NCBI GenBank assembly: GCA_040220415.1
Contig: JAVJUV010000143.1
Coordinates: 1 to 64,000 of the forward strand
From: JAVJUV01 sp040220415
GTDB lineage: Bacteria; Pseudomonadota; Alphaproteobacteria; Rhodobacterales; Rhodobacteraceae
Direction: 5' to 3'
Length of the DNA: 64,000 bases
This document shows, piece after piece, positions 17,938 to 25,853 of this stretch; position 1 is the stretch's first letter; each line of letters opens with the position of its first letter. The notes beneath the pieces are model-generated. The model worked only from the letters and a program-made list of their open reading frames with translations, was not told the DNA's origin and did no database searches. The translations under genes were made by a program, and so were the position numbers.

Positions 17938-17956
17938 TCCCACAATTGCGGCGGCT

Positions 17957-17965
17957 TGTGGATAA
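17957..17965 (-). promoter_or_regulatory. Perfect DnaA-box 9-mer (2)
   Basis: A second TGTGGATAA in the same orientation, 315 nt from the first. It sits inside a short hairpin (GGCTT 17953-17957 with AAGCC 17964-17968), so it could instead be an RNA stem-loop of the helicase leader. Confidence 0.45.
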
Positions 17966-18013
17966 GCCTGAGGTCACCCGGACCCGTGCCGCTTCAGCCG
18001 ACGGGCCGCAAAC

Positions 18014-18033
18014 TGGTCCGTAAGTATGGACCA
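18014..18033 (+). promoter_or_regulatory. Hairpin covering the ribosome-binding region of the helicase
   Basis: TGGTCC (18014-18019), an 8-nt loop and GGACCA (18028-18033) form a perfect 6-bp stem that ends 2 nt before the ATG. The only purine-rich start signal (GGA, 18028-18030) lies in its 3' arm, so the hairpin could block translation. Confidence 0.45.
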
Positions 18034-18035
18034 AT

Positions 18036-19511
18036 ATGACGAAATTCTCTGATCTGGCGCTTTCGCCCAAGATTCTCAAGGCTGTAGAAGCAGCCGGTTA
18101 CGAAACCCCAACACCGATCCAGGAAGGCGCCATACCGCACGCGCTCGCCGGCCGTGACGTGCTTGGCATCGCACAGACGGGAACCGGCAAGACAGCCAGT
18201 TTCACGCTTCCGATGATCCACATGCTGGCCCGAGGCCGCGCCCGTGCGCGGATGCCACGTTCGCTGGTGCTCTGCCCGACACGGGAACTCGCCGCACAGG
18301 TGGCCGAGAACTTCGACACCTACGCGCAGAATGTGAAGCTGACCAAGGCGCTGCTGATCGGCGGCGTTTCCTTCAAGGAACAGGACACGCTCATCGATCG
18401 CGGCGTCGACGTGCTGATCGCCACGCCGGGCCGCCTCCTCGACCATTTCGAGCGCGGCAAGCTGCTGCTGACGGGTATCGAGATCATGGTCGTGGACGAG
18501 GCCGATCGGATGCTCGACATGGGCTTCATCCCGGACATCGAGCGTATCTTCAACCTCACGCCCTTCACCCGCCAGACGATGTTCTATTCCGCCACAATGG
18601 CGCCCGAGATCGAGCGGATCACCAATACCTTCCTGTCGAACCCGGCACGGATCGAGGTTGCCCGTCAGGCCACCGCGTCCGAGACCATCGACCAGGAAGT
18701 GGTCCACATCAAACCCTCTCGCCGCGACCGCACGGCAAGCGAGAAGCGCGAGCTTCTGCGCGCGCTGATCGAGCGCGAGGGCGAAAAGTACAAAAACGCC
18801 ATCGTGTTCTGCAACCGCAAGACCGATGTCGACATCGTCGCAAAATCCATGAAAAAACATGGTCTCGACGCCGCGCCGATCCACGGCGACCTCGAACAGT
18901 CCCAGCGGACACGCACACTTGACGCCTTCCGCGACGGCTCGCTGCGCTTCCTGGTTGCCTCGGATGTCGCCGCGCGTGGTCTCGATGTCCCGGCGGTCAG
19001 CCACGTCTTCAATTACGACGTGCCCAGCCATTCCGAGGATTACGTTCACCGGATCGGCCGCACCGGCCGCGCCGGCCGCGACGGCAAGGCGATAATGATC
19101 TGCGCGCCAGCGGACGAGAAGCTGCTCGACGCCATCGAAAAGCTCATAGACAAGAAGATCCCTACGGCCAACGGCCCCGAGATCCGGCAGTCGCAGGACT
19201 CACCCGCAACCGAGGAACGTCCCAAGCGCGAACGCCGTCGCCGTGGCGACAAGCCCGCAGACCGGCAGGCCGAAAAACCTGCCGACAGGCCCGTCGACAA
19301 ACCCGCCGACGAACCCGTCGACAATGCCGCCGAACAGCAAGAGGCCAAGACGCCAGCGAACAACGATCAACCGACCGATACCCGCGACCGTTCGCGCGGA
19401 TACCGGGATCGTGACCGGGACGGCGGACGCGGCCGGGAAAAGGTCGTCGGCATGGGCGATCACATGCCCAGTTTCATCGCGATGAGCTTCGAAGAGCGGA
19501 AAGCAGGCTGA
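18036..19511 (+). CDS. DEAD-box RNA helicase, RhlE-like
   Basis: An ATP-dependent RNA helicase of 491 residues. The Q motif (TPIQEGAIP), motif I AQTGTGKT (about 45-52), motif Ia PTRELA, motif II DEAD (about 153-156), motif III SAT and the C-terminal HRIGRTGR are all present. The ~110-residue tail is basic and low-complexity, with repeated KPADR/KPVD-type units and an RDRDRDGGRGR stretch, typical of RNA-binding tails. Helicases of this group act in cold adaptation, ribosome assembly and mRNA decay. It is convergent with the RNase J gene. The long AT-richer leader suggests post-transcriptional control. Confidence 0.93.
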   Translation: MTKFSDLALSPKILKAVEAAGYETPTPIQEGAIPHALAGRDVLGIAQTGTGKTASFTLPMIHMLARGRARARMPRSLVLCPTRELAAQVAENFDTYAQNVKLTKALLIGGVSFKEQDTLIDRGVDVLIATPGRLLDHFERGKLLLTGIEIMVVDEADRMLDMGFIPDIERIFNLTPFTRQTMFYSATMAPEIERITNTFLSNPARIEVARQATASETIDQEVVHIKPSRRDRTASEKRELLRALIEREGEKYKNAIVFCNRKTDVDIVAKSMKKHGLDAAPIHGDLEQSQRTRTLDAFRDGSLRFLVASDVAARGLDVPAVSHVFNYDVPSHSEDYVHRIGRTGRAGRDGKAIMICAPADEKLLDAIEKLIDKKIPTANGPEIRQSQDSPATEERPKRERRRRGDKPADRQAEKPADRPVDKPADEPVDNAAEQQEAKTPANNDQPTDTRDRSRGYRDRDRDGGRGREKVVGMGDHMPSFIAMSFEERKAG

Positions 19512-19552
19512 ACCCGCTTTCCGCCGCCGCGGCAAATCCTCGGCACCGGGTT
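19511..19552. terminator. Possible bidirectional terminator between helicase and rnj
   Basis: AACCCG (19511-19516) and CGGGTT (19547-19552) can pair across the 39-nt gap between two convergent genes, with GC-rich internal pairing, and overlap both stop codons. There is no T tract. Confidence 0.3.
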
Positions 19553-21215
19553 ATGACAAGCGGCTGATGATCACGGTGACTTCGGGTTTCTTGCCGATCT
19601 CGTTTTCCGTGGTCTGCCGGACGATCCGCTTCAGTTCCTTCTCGAGACCATCGTCATCCGACAATGTCCTGCGTCCGGCGCGGCCGATGAACTGGCTCAG
19701 GTCCTCCTCCAGAACCTCCGACAGCGGGGCTTTCGACAGTCCCGTCTCGGCCAAGCCCATGATATCCACCCAGGGGTCTCCCAAAGCCTCGTCATCCTCC
19801 AGTATCACGCTGACGGCGACGTGGCCGTTCAGCGCCATCCGGATCCGGTCCCGCACCACGCCGTCCATCGCGCCTATCTGCACCTTGCCGTCCAGATAAG
19901 TCCGCCCGGTTTCGATATATTCCGCAACTTTCGGTATGTCCCCGGTCAGGTCGATCATGGTTCCGTTCGGCGCCAGGACTCCCACCCTGCCATGCTCCTC
20001 GGCCAGCTGCACATGCTCCCTCAGGTGCCGGTGTTCGCCGTGCATCGGGATCACGATCTTGGCGTCGACCAGACCGTGCATCTCGACCAGGTCGGGCCGG
20101 TTCGCGTGACCCGAAACGTGGTAATCCGACGAGTTGTCGTCCACCACGTCCACCCCCATCTCCGAGAACGCGTTCACGACCCGCAGCACACCGCGCTCGT
20201 TGCCCGGAATCGTCTTGGACGAAAACAGGAACGTGTCGCCGTCGGCCAGCGTCAGCCCAAGGTACTTGCCCCGGCTCAGCGCGGCCGACGCGGCCCGCCG
20301 CTCGCCCTGGCTTCCGGTCACGATCAGCATGAGGTTCCCGCGCGGAATGTCCGCCGCTTCCTCGGGCGCGATGGTCTTGGGAAAATCGGTAAGCACACCC
20401 GTTTCCACCGACGCCTCGATCATCCGCCGCATGGCCCGCCCCAGCAGGCAGACCGAACGCCCCGCGTCCCTGCCGGCCTCGGCCAGCGTCTTCACCCTCG
20501 CCACGTTCGAGGCAAACGTCGTCGCGACGAACATGCCCTCGGCGTCCTTGACCAGGCGGGTGATCGCATCCCCAAGCGATGCCTCGGACCGGCCCGCATG
20601 CGGCGAGAAGACATTGGTGGAATCGCAGACCAGCGCCTTGACGCCCGGCGCCCCGATCTCGCGCCACAGATCCGGATCGTAGGGTTCGCCCACAAGCGGT
20701 GTCCGGTCCAGCTTGAAGTCGCCCGAATGCACGATCCGTCCCACGGGCGTGTCGATGACCAACCCGGCCGATTCCGGGATGGAATGGCTGATCGGAACGA
20801 AACCCACGGTGAACGGACCGGCCTTGACGGTTTCCGGCCACGGCCCGACGACCGTCACCTTGTTCGGATCCTGCCCCTGCTCCTCCAGCTTTCGCTGGGC
20901 ATGATAGGCCGTGAACTTTCGCGCATATATCGACGCGCGAAGCCGCGGCCACAGATGCCCCACCGCACCGACATGGTCCTCGTGAGCGTGGGTGATGAAG
21001 ACCGCCTCGATCCGGTCCTTGCGCTCTTCCAGCCAGGCGATATCCGCGAAGATCAGATCGACCCCGGGCGAGCCTTCCATCTCCGGAAAGGTCACCCCCA
21101 GGTCCGCCACGATCAGCCGCTCCTCGCCCGGTTTGCCCCATCCGTAGACATAGGCATTCATTCCAATTTCTCCCGCCCCGCCAAGGGGCAGGTAGATCAG
21201 TCTTTCACGGCTCAT
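19551..21215 (-). CDS. rnj: Ribonuclease J family protein
   Basis: A metallo-beta-lactamase/beta-CASP nuclease of 554 residues. RNase J is a 5'-3' exo- and endoribonuclease used by alphaproteobacteria in rRNA maturation and mRNA decay. The metal motif HAHEDH (about 75-80), the ligands in PISHS and HSGDFKLD, and the beta-CASP part with GSQGE and VSGHANRPDL are intact. The start is set at MSRERLIYLPLGGAGEIG, with AAGGAAA upstream, and overlaps the coaX stop by 4 nt (ATGA). It is the last gene of the nuo-birA-coaX-rnj block. Confidence 0.93.
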   Translation of the reverse strand: MSRERLIYLPLGGAGEIGMNAYVYGWGKPGEERLIVADLGVTFPEMEGSPGVDLIFADIAWLEERKDRIEAVFITHAHEDHVGAVGHLWPRLRASIYARKFTAYHAQRKLEEQGQDPNKVTVVGPWPETVKAGPFTVGFVPISHSIPESAGLVIDTPVGRIVHSGDFKLDRTPLVGEPYDPDLWREIGAPGVKALVCDSTNVFSPHAGRSEASLGDAITRLVKDAEGMFVATTFASNVARVKTLAEAGRDAGRSVCLLGRAMRRMIEASVETGVLTDFPKTIAPEEAADIPRGNLMLIVTGSQGERRAASAALSRGKYLGLTLADGDTFLFSSKTIPGNERGVLRVVNAFSEMGVDVVDDNSSDYHVSGHANRPDLVEMHGLVDAKIVIPMHGEHRHLREHVQLAEEHGRVGVLAPNGTMIDLTGDIPKVAEYIETGRTYLDGKVQIGAMDGVVRDRIRMALNGHVAVSVILEDDEALGDPWVDIMGLAETGLSKAPLSEVLEEDLSQFIGRAGRRTLSDDDGLEKELKRIVRQTTENEIGKKPEVTVIISRLS

Positions 21216-21985
21216 GTGTTTTCCTTGTTGAACCGATGGATGACCGTCAGGCCATGCATCGTCAGGTCTTCCTCGATGGTATCGAACAGCACGTCGCCCT
21301 GGCTGAACAATGACGCCAGTCCGCCCGTGCCGATCACCTTCATGGGTTGCCCGTACTCTGTATTGATCCGGGACGTGATCTCGCGGATCAGCCCGACATA
21401 TCCCCAGAAGACCCCTGCCTGCATGCAGGCGACCGTGTTCGTTCCGATCACGTTCTGCGGTTTGGTCACGTCGACATGCGGCAGCGCCGCCGCCGCCATG
21501 TGCAAGGCCTCCAGCGAAAGGTTCACTCCGGGCGCGATGACGCCACCGACATAGGCCCCGTCGCCCGCTACCACGTCGAAGGTCGTCGCGGTTCCGAAGT
21601 CGACGACGATCAGATTGCCGCCGTGACGGTCGAAGGCGCCCGCGGTGTTCACCAGCCGGTCCGGCCCCACCGAGGTTCCGGCATCCACGCGCGGGGCCAC
21701 CGGCAACAGGCAGTCGGGCTTGCCCACGACGATCGGGCGTGTCTTGAAATAGCGATCCGCCAGCACCCGAAGGTTGAACACGACCCGAGGCACCGTCGAC
21801 GAGATGATGACCTCGTCGATGTCCATCTCGAAACCCTTGTGCGCCATCAGCGTCGACAACCAGACATAGTACTGGTCCGCGGTCCGCTGATGCTCGGTGG
21901 ACGCGCGGAAGGTGGCGATGAAGCGCCTGCCGTCCCAGACCGAGAAGACGGTGTTCGTATTGCCCGTATCGATGCAAAGAAGCAT
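21212..21985 (-). CDS. coaX: Type III pantothenate kinase CoaX
   Basis: Phosphorylates pantothenate, the first step of coenzyme A synthesis. The 257 residues show the ASKHA phosphate motif DTGNTNTVF (about 6-14), GPDRLVN, DFGTATTFD (about 125-133) and the C-terminal TGGLASLF. It lies between birA (11 nt) and rnj (4-nt overlap), an order seen in many alphaproteobacteria. Confidence 0.95.
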   Translation of the reverse strand: MLLCIDTGNTNTVFSVWDGRRFIATFRASTEHQRTADQYYVWLSTLMAHKGFEMDIDEVIISSTVPRVVFNLRVLADRYFKTRPIVVGKPDCLLPVAPRVDAGTSVGPDRLVNTAGAFDRHGGNLIVVDFGTATTFDVVAGDGAYVGGVIAPGVNLSLEALHMAAAALPHVDVTKPQNVIGTNTVACMQAGVFWGYVGLIREITSRINTEYGQPMKVIGTGGLASLFSQGDVLFDTIEEDLTMHGLTVIHRFNKENT

Positions 21986-21996
21986 GAACGCTCCCC

Positions 21997-22749
21997 TCAG
22001 AAATAGACGTCGGCCGCAGGTATCGTCACCCTACCCTTCGGTGTCCGAAGCACAAGCTGACCCGCCTCGTCCACCGTCTCGAAAGTTCCGGTGATCTCCT
22101 CCCGCGCGGTCCGCGCCGTGATGACCTCACCCAGCCGCGCGGCCTTCTTCAGCCAGCTCTCCCGGATCGGCCCGAAGCCGAGTTCGGTGAAGATGCGTTC
22201 CTCGGTCGCCATGTTCGAGGCCAGCATCGACAGCATTTCATGCACGTCGCAATCCTGACCGCCCTCGCCCGCAAGGCTCACCGGCGGGAAAGCCGCATCG
22301 CGCACGCTTTTCGGCACCGTAACCAGATTGACCCCGATACCGATCGACAGCCAATCCACCTGACCGCCCTGACCGGTCGATTCCAGCAGAATACCGGCAA
22401 CCTTGCCCCCGTTCAGAAGCACATCGTTCGGCCATTTCAGCGACAGGCAGTCGCGGTCGATCTTCATCGCCAGCGCCTCGAGAAGCGCGTTGGCCGCCAT
22501 GAAGGATCGCAGCGCCGCGCTTGCCGCGTTGCCGCCCGGGCGGAACACGAATGTTGCGGCGAAGTTCCCCTCCGGGTTCTCCCATCCCCGCCCGCGCCGC
22601 CCGCGCGCAGCGGTCTGGCGATGCGCCATGATCCAGGCCGGACGGTCCAGCGTGGGTGTCCGGCGCGCAGCCTCGGCCATGGTGCTGTCGACCTCGTCCA
22701 GAATGACGCGGCCGATGCCTTCGGGCCAGGGAAGCGGATCACGCGTCAT
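21997..22749 (-). CDS. birA: Biotin--[acetyl-CoA-carboxylase] ligase BirA
   Basis: Attaches biotin to carboxylase carrier domains, such as the methylcrotonyl-CoA carboxylase encoded at 46.7 kb in this window. The 250 residues comprise only the catalytic and C-terminal domains, with no N-terminal helix-turn-helix, so it is not expected to act as a repressor. Motifs include DSTMAEA, the biotin loop ARGRRGRGW (about 48-56) and LKWPNDV (about 103-109). A copy of the dispersed repeat forms its upstream leader. Confidence 0.93.
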   Translation of the reverse strand: MTRDPLPWPEGIGRVILDEVDSTMAEAARRTPTLDRPAWIMAHRQTAARGRRGRGWENPEGNFAATFVFRPGGNAASAALRSFMAANALLEALAMKIDRDCLSLKWPNDVLLNGGKVAGILLESTGQGGQVDWLSIGIGVNLVTVPKSVRDAAFPPVSLAGEGGQDCDVHEMLSMLASNMATEERIFTELGFGPIRESWLKKAARLGEVITARTAREEITGTFETVDEAGQLVLRTPKGRVTIPAADVYF

Positions 22750-22760
22750 GACGACCCTGA

Positions 22761-22838
22761 CCTTCTTCCTGGTGCAAGTACGGCGGGGGGACCGGGGAGC
22801 AGAGCCCCCCGGCGCATCGCGCCGCAGGCGCGAAACCT
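22761..22838 (-). repeat. Dispersed intergenic hairpin repeat, copy 3 (diverged)
   Basis: On the minus strand: a 6-bp hairpin CGCGCC/GGCGCG with a 3-nt loop (22818-22832), a GGGG/CCCC stem, then GTACTTGCACC and GGAAGAAGG just upstream of birA. It fills the gap between nuoN and birA, so its purine end may contribute to birA translation. Confidence 0.55.
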
Positions 22839-22844
22839 CCCCCT

Positions 22845-24281
22845 TCAGTTGACAAGCGTCGCCGCCGCGGCCTCAGCCATCCCTTCGATCCCGAAGAGGT
22901 TCACCACTCCCAGAACCATGATGACCGCGCTGGCGACCAGGAACCCCGAGAGGATCGGCGATCCGCCGACATCCAGTTCGCTTTCCTCGGCTCCGAAATA
23001 CATCAGGTAGACGATGCGCAGGTAGTAGAACGCGCCGATCACGCTCGCGATCACGCCGGCAACCGCCAGCCATGCCAGCCCCGCGTCGACGGCAGCCAGC
23101 AGAACCGTGTACTTCGCGAAGAAGCCCACCAGCGGCGGCACGCCCGCCAGGCTGAACAGCAACACCAGCATCGCCATCGCCTTCAGCGGGTCGCGGCGCG
23201 AATACTGCGTCAGCGCCGCGATCTCGACCACCGGCTGCCCGTCCTTCTCCATCGACAGGATGAAGGCGAAAGTGCCGACATTCATGGTCACGTAGATCGC
23301 CATGTAGATCAGCATCGACTCGACGCCCTGTGCCGTCCCCGAGGCCAGCCCCATCAGCGCATAGCCCATATGGGCGATCGAGGAATAGGCCATCAGCCGC
23401 TTGATGTTCGTCTGCCCGATCGCGGCCACGGCGCCGAGGAACATCGAAACCACGGACAGGAAGGCAAGGATCTGCTGCCAGTCGCCGACGACACCGCCGA
23501 AAGCGTCATGCACGACCCGGGCGAACAGCCCCATCGCCGCCATCTTGGGCGCGGTCGCGAAGAAGGCCGTGACCGGGGTCGGCGACCCCTCGTAGACGTC
23601 CGGCGTCCACATGTGGAACGGCGCGGCCGAAACCTTGAAGGCAAGGCCCGCGGCGATGAAGGCCAGACCGAAGAGAAGCCCCAGCGGCATCTCGCCCTGG
23701 GCCGCGGTGATGATGCCCGCGAACTCGGTCGTGCCGGCGAAGCCATAGACCAGCGATGCGCCGTACAGCAGCAACCCCGACGACAGCGCGCCAAGCACGA
23801 AATACTTCAGGCCCGCTTCGGTCGATTTCACGCTGTCCCGTCTCAGCGAGGCGACCACGTAAAGCGACAGCGACTGAAGCTCCAGCCCCATGTAAAGCGC
23901 GATCAGGTCGCCGGCCGATACCATCATCATCATGCCGACCGCGGCCAGCGTGATCAGAAGCGGATACTCGAAGCGCAGAATGTTCCGGCGCGCCATGTAG
24001 CTCTCGCTCATGATCAGGACGGCTGCGGCGCTCAACAGGATGGTCACCTTGGCGAAACGCGCGAAGGCATCGTCCACGAACATGCCGCCGAAGGCCGTCG
24101 CGGTGCCCGTCCCCTGGAATCCGATCCAGGCCGCCGTCGCCACGAACAGCGCCGAGGTGCCCCATACAATGGCCGGGGCCAGGCTGTCCTTGCCGCCATA
24201 GACGCCGATCAGCAGCGCCCCCATCGCGTAGACCGAGAGGATGATCTCGGGAAGGATGATCGAGAGATCGCCGGGTTGCAT
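22845..24281 (-). CDS. nuoN: NADH-quinone oxidoreductase subunit N
   Basis: An antiporter-like proton-pumping membrane subunit of complex I, 478 residues with about 14 membrane helices. Motifs of the Mrp-antiporter fold are present (SAAPFHMWTPDVYEGSPTP, MAYSSIAHMGYALMG). The start is the conserved MQPGDLSIILPEIIL, and its ATG overlaps the nuoM stop by one base. It is the last nuo structural gene. Confidence 0.96.
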   Translation of the reverse strand: MQPGDLSIILPEIILSVYAMGALLIGVYGGKDSLAPAIVWGTSALFVATAAWIGFQGTGTATAFGGMFVDDAFARFAKVTILLSAAAVLIMSESYMARRNILRFEYPLLITLAAVGMMMMVSAGDLIALYMGLELQSLSLYVVASLRRDSVKSTEAGLKYFVLGALSSGLLLYGASLVYGFAGTTEFAGIITAAQGEMPLGLLFGLAFIAAGLAFKVSAAPFHMWTPDVYEGSPTPVTAFFATAPKMAAMGLFARVVHDAFGGVVGDWQQILAFLSVVSMFLGAVAAIGQTNIKRLMAYSSIAHMGYALMGLASGTAQGVESMLIYMAIYVTMNVGTFAFILSMEKDGQPVVEIAALTQYSRRDPLKAMAMLVLLFSLAGVPPLVGFFAKYTVLLAAVDAGLAWLAVAGVIASVIGAFYYLRIVYLMYFGAEESELDVGGSPILSGFLVASAVIMVLGVVNLFGIEGMAEAAAATLVN

Positions 24282-25849
24282 CAGTGGCTTCCTCCGTTCG
24301 ACGCGACCTGGTTGGTCAGGCCGTGCTCGGCCACCGCCGTCTGATACTCGCCAAGAAGGGCTTCGACAGAGGGGCCGATGATGTCGGTAACAAGGCTGGG
24401 ATAAACGCCCAGCAGGATGGTCATCACGACCAGCGGCGCGAAGATCGTGCGCTCGCGGGTCGTCATGTCGGTGATGGACTTCAGGCTCTCCTTGATGAGA
24501 TCCCCCATGACCACCCGGCGATAAAGCCACAGCGCGTAGGCCGCCGACAGGATCACGCCGGTCGCGGCGACCGCCGCCACCCAGGTATTGGCCTGGAACA
24601 TGCCCATCAGCGTCAGAAACTCGCCCACGAAACCGGACGTCCCCGGCAAACCGACGTTCGCCATGGTGAACAGCATGAACACCGCCGCATAGGCCGGCAT
24701 CCGGTTGACGAGACCGCCGTAGGCGTCGATCTCGCGCGTGTGCATCCGGTCATAAATGACGCCGACACACAGGAACAGCGCGCCCGAGATGAAGCCGTGG
24801 CTGATCATCTGGAAGATCGCTCCGTCCACGCCCTGCTGGTTCGCCGCGAAGATACCCGCCGTCACGAAACCCATATGGGCCACCGATGAATAGGCGATCA
24901 GCTTCTTCATGTCCTCCTGCATCAGCGCGACCAGCGAGGTGTAGACGATCGCGATGGCGCTCAGCCAAAGCACGAAATCGGCCAGCAGGTCCGACGCGAC
25001 GGGAAACATCGGCAGGCTGAAGCGCAGGAAACCGTAGCCGCCCATCTTCAGCAGGATCGCCGCCAGCACGACGGACCCGGCTGTCGGCGCCTGCACGTGC
25101 GCGTCCGGCAGCCAGGTATGCACCGGCCACATCGGCATCTTCACCGCGAAGGACGCGAAGAACGCCAACCACAGAAGCGTCTGCAACCCGCCGATCACCT
25201 GGAAGCCCGCGATATCCAGCGTGCCCGAGGCGAAGGTGTGAGTCAGCAGCGACGTGCCCTCGCAACCGCCGATACAGGTCGTGCCCGCATCCACGTACAT
25301 CGCGATCATCGCCACCAGCATCAGCACCGAGCCGAAGAAGGTGTAGAGGAAGAACTTGAACGACGCATAGATGCGGTCTTTCCCGCCCCAGATGCCGATG
25401 ATCAGGAACATCGGGATCAGTCCGCCCTCGAAGAACAGGTAGAACAGCACCAGGTCCAGCGCGGTGAAGACACCCAGCATCAGGGTCTCCAGCACCAGGA
25501 AAGCGATCATGTACTCCTTGACCCTGTGCTTCACGTCCCAACAGGCCAGGATCGTGATCGGCATCAGGAACGTCGTCAGCATCACGAACAGGATCGAGAT
25601 GCCGTCCACGCCCATCCGGTAGGTCAGGCCCAGGATCCACTCGCCCTCTTCCACGAACTGGAAACCGGTATCCTGCGGGTCGAACCCGGCCAGCAGGAAC
25701 AGCGACGCCAGAAGCGAGGCGCTGGTGGCGGCCAGTGCCAGCCACTTGGCGTTCTTCTGGGCGGCCTCGTCCTCGCCGCGCAGGAACAGTGCCATGATCG
25801 CGGCGCCGATGGCGGGGATGAACGTGACGATCGAGATCAGGTTATCCAT
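24281..25849 (-). CDS. nuoM: NADH-quinone oxidoreductase subunit M
   Basis: The second antiporter-like pumping subunit of complex I, 522 residues and about 14 helices. Conserved parts include ILACWDVKHRVKEY with the key Glu nearby (FLVLETLM), MPMWPVHTWLPDAHVQAPT and IAYSSVAHMGF. It starts 4 nt after the nuoL stop and is translationally coupled to nuoN. Confidence 0.97.
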   Translation of the reverse strand: MDNLISIVTFIPAIGAAIMALFLRGEDEAAQKNAKWLALAATSASLLASLFLLAGFDPQDTGFQFVEEGEWILGLTYRMGVDGISILFVMLTTFLMPITILACWDVKHRVKEYMIAFLVLETLMLGVFTALDLVLFYLFFEGGLIPMFLIIGIWGGKDRIYASFKFFLYTFFGSVLMLVAMIAMYVDAGTTCIGGCEGTSLLTHTFASGTLDIAGFQVIGGLQTLLWLAFFASFAVKMPMWPVHTWLPDAHVQAPTAGSVVLAAILLKMGGYGFLRFSLPMFPVASDLLADFVLWLSAIAIVYTSLVALMQEDMKKLIAYSSVAHMGFVTAGIFAANQQGVDGAIFQMISHGFISGALFLCVGVIYDRMHTREIDAYGGLVNRMPAYAAVFMLFTMANVGLPGTSGFVGEFLTLMGMFQANTWVAAVAATGVILSAAYALWLYRRVVMGDLIKESLKSITDMTTRERTIFAPLVVMTILLGVYPSLVTDIIGPSVEALLGEYQTAVAEHGLTNQVASNGGSH

Positions 25850-25853
25850 GGTC

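Larger units (their letters stand above)
17623..18035. other. AT-richer intergenic leader before the helicase gene
   Basis: 413 nt with no convincing gene and visibly lower GC than its surroundings. It holds two perfect DnaA-box 9-mers in the same orientation, a CGCACGA/TCGTGCG inverted repeat (17867-17882, 2-nt spacer), a possible promoter and two small hairpins near the helicase start. It may be a regulatory leader of the cold-shock-type helicase or a DnaA-binding region. Confidence 0.6.

Noticed and set aside
15922..17943. A 673-codon open frame opposite the hydroxylase-creatininase gene
   Set aside because: Composition is atypical and family-free; the plus-strand gene has domain motifs and a ribosome-binding site.
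17623..18035. Origin of replication
   Set aside because: Only two DnaA boxes are clear and the neighbours are not those of known alphaproteobacterial origins, so I list the boxes but do not call oriC.
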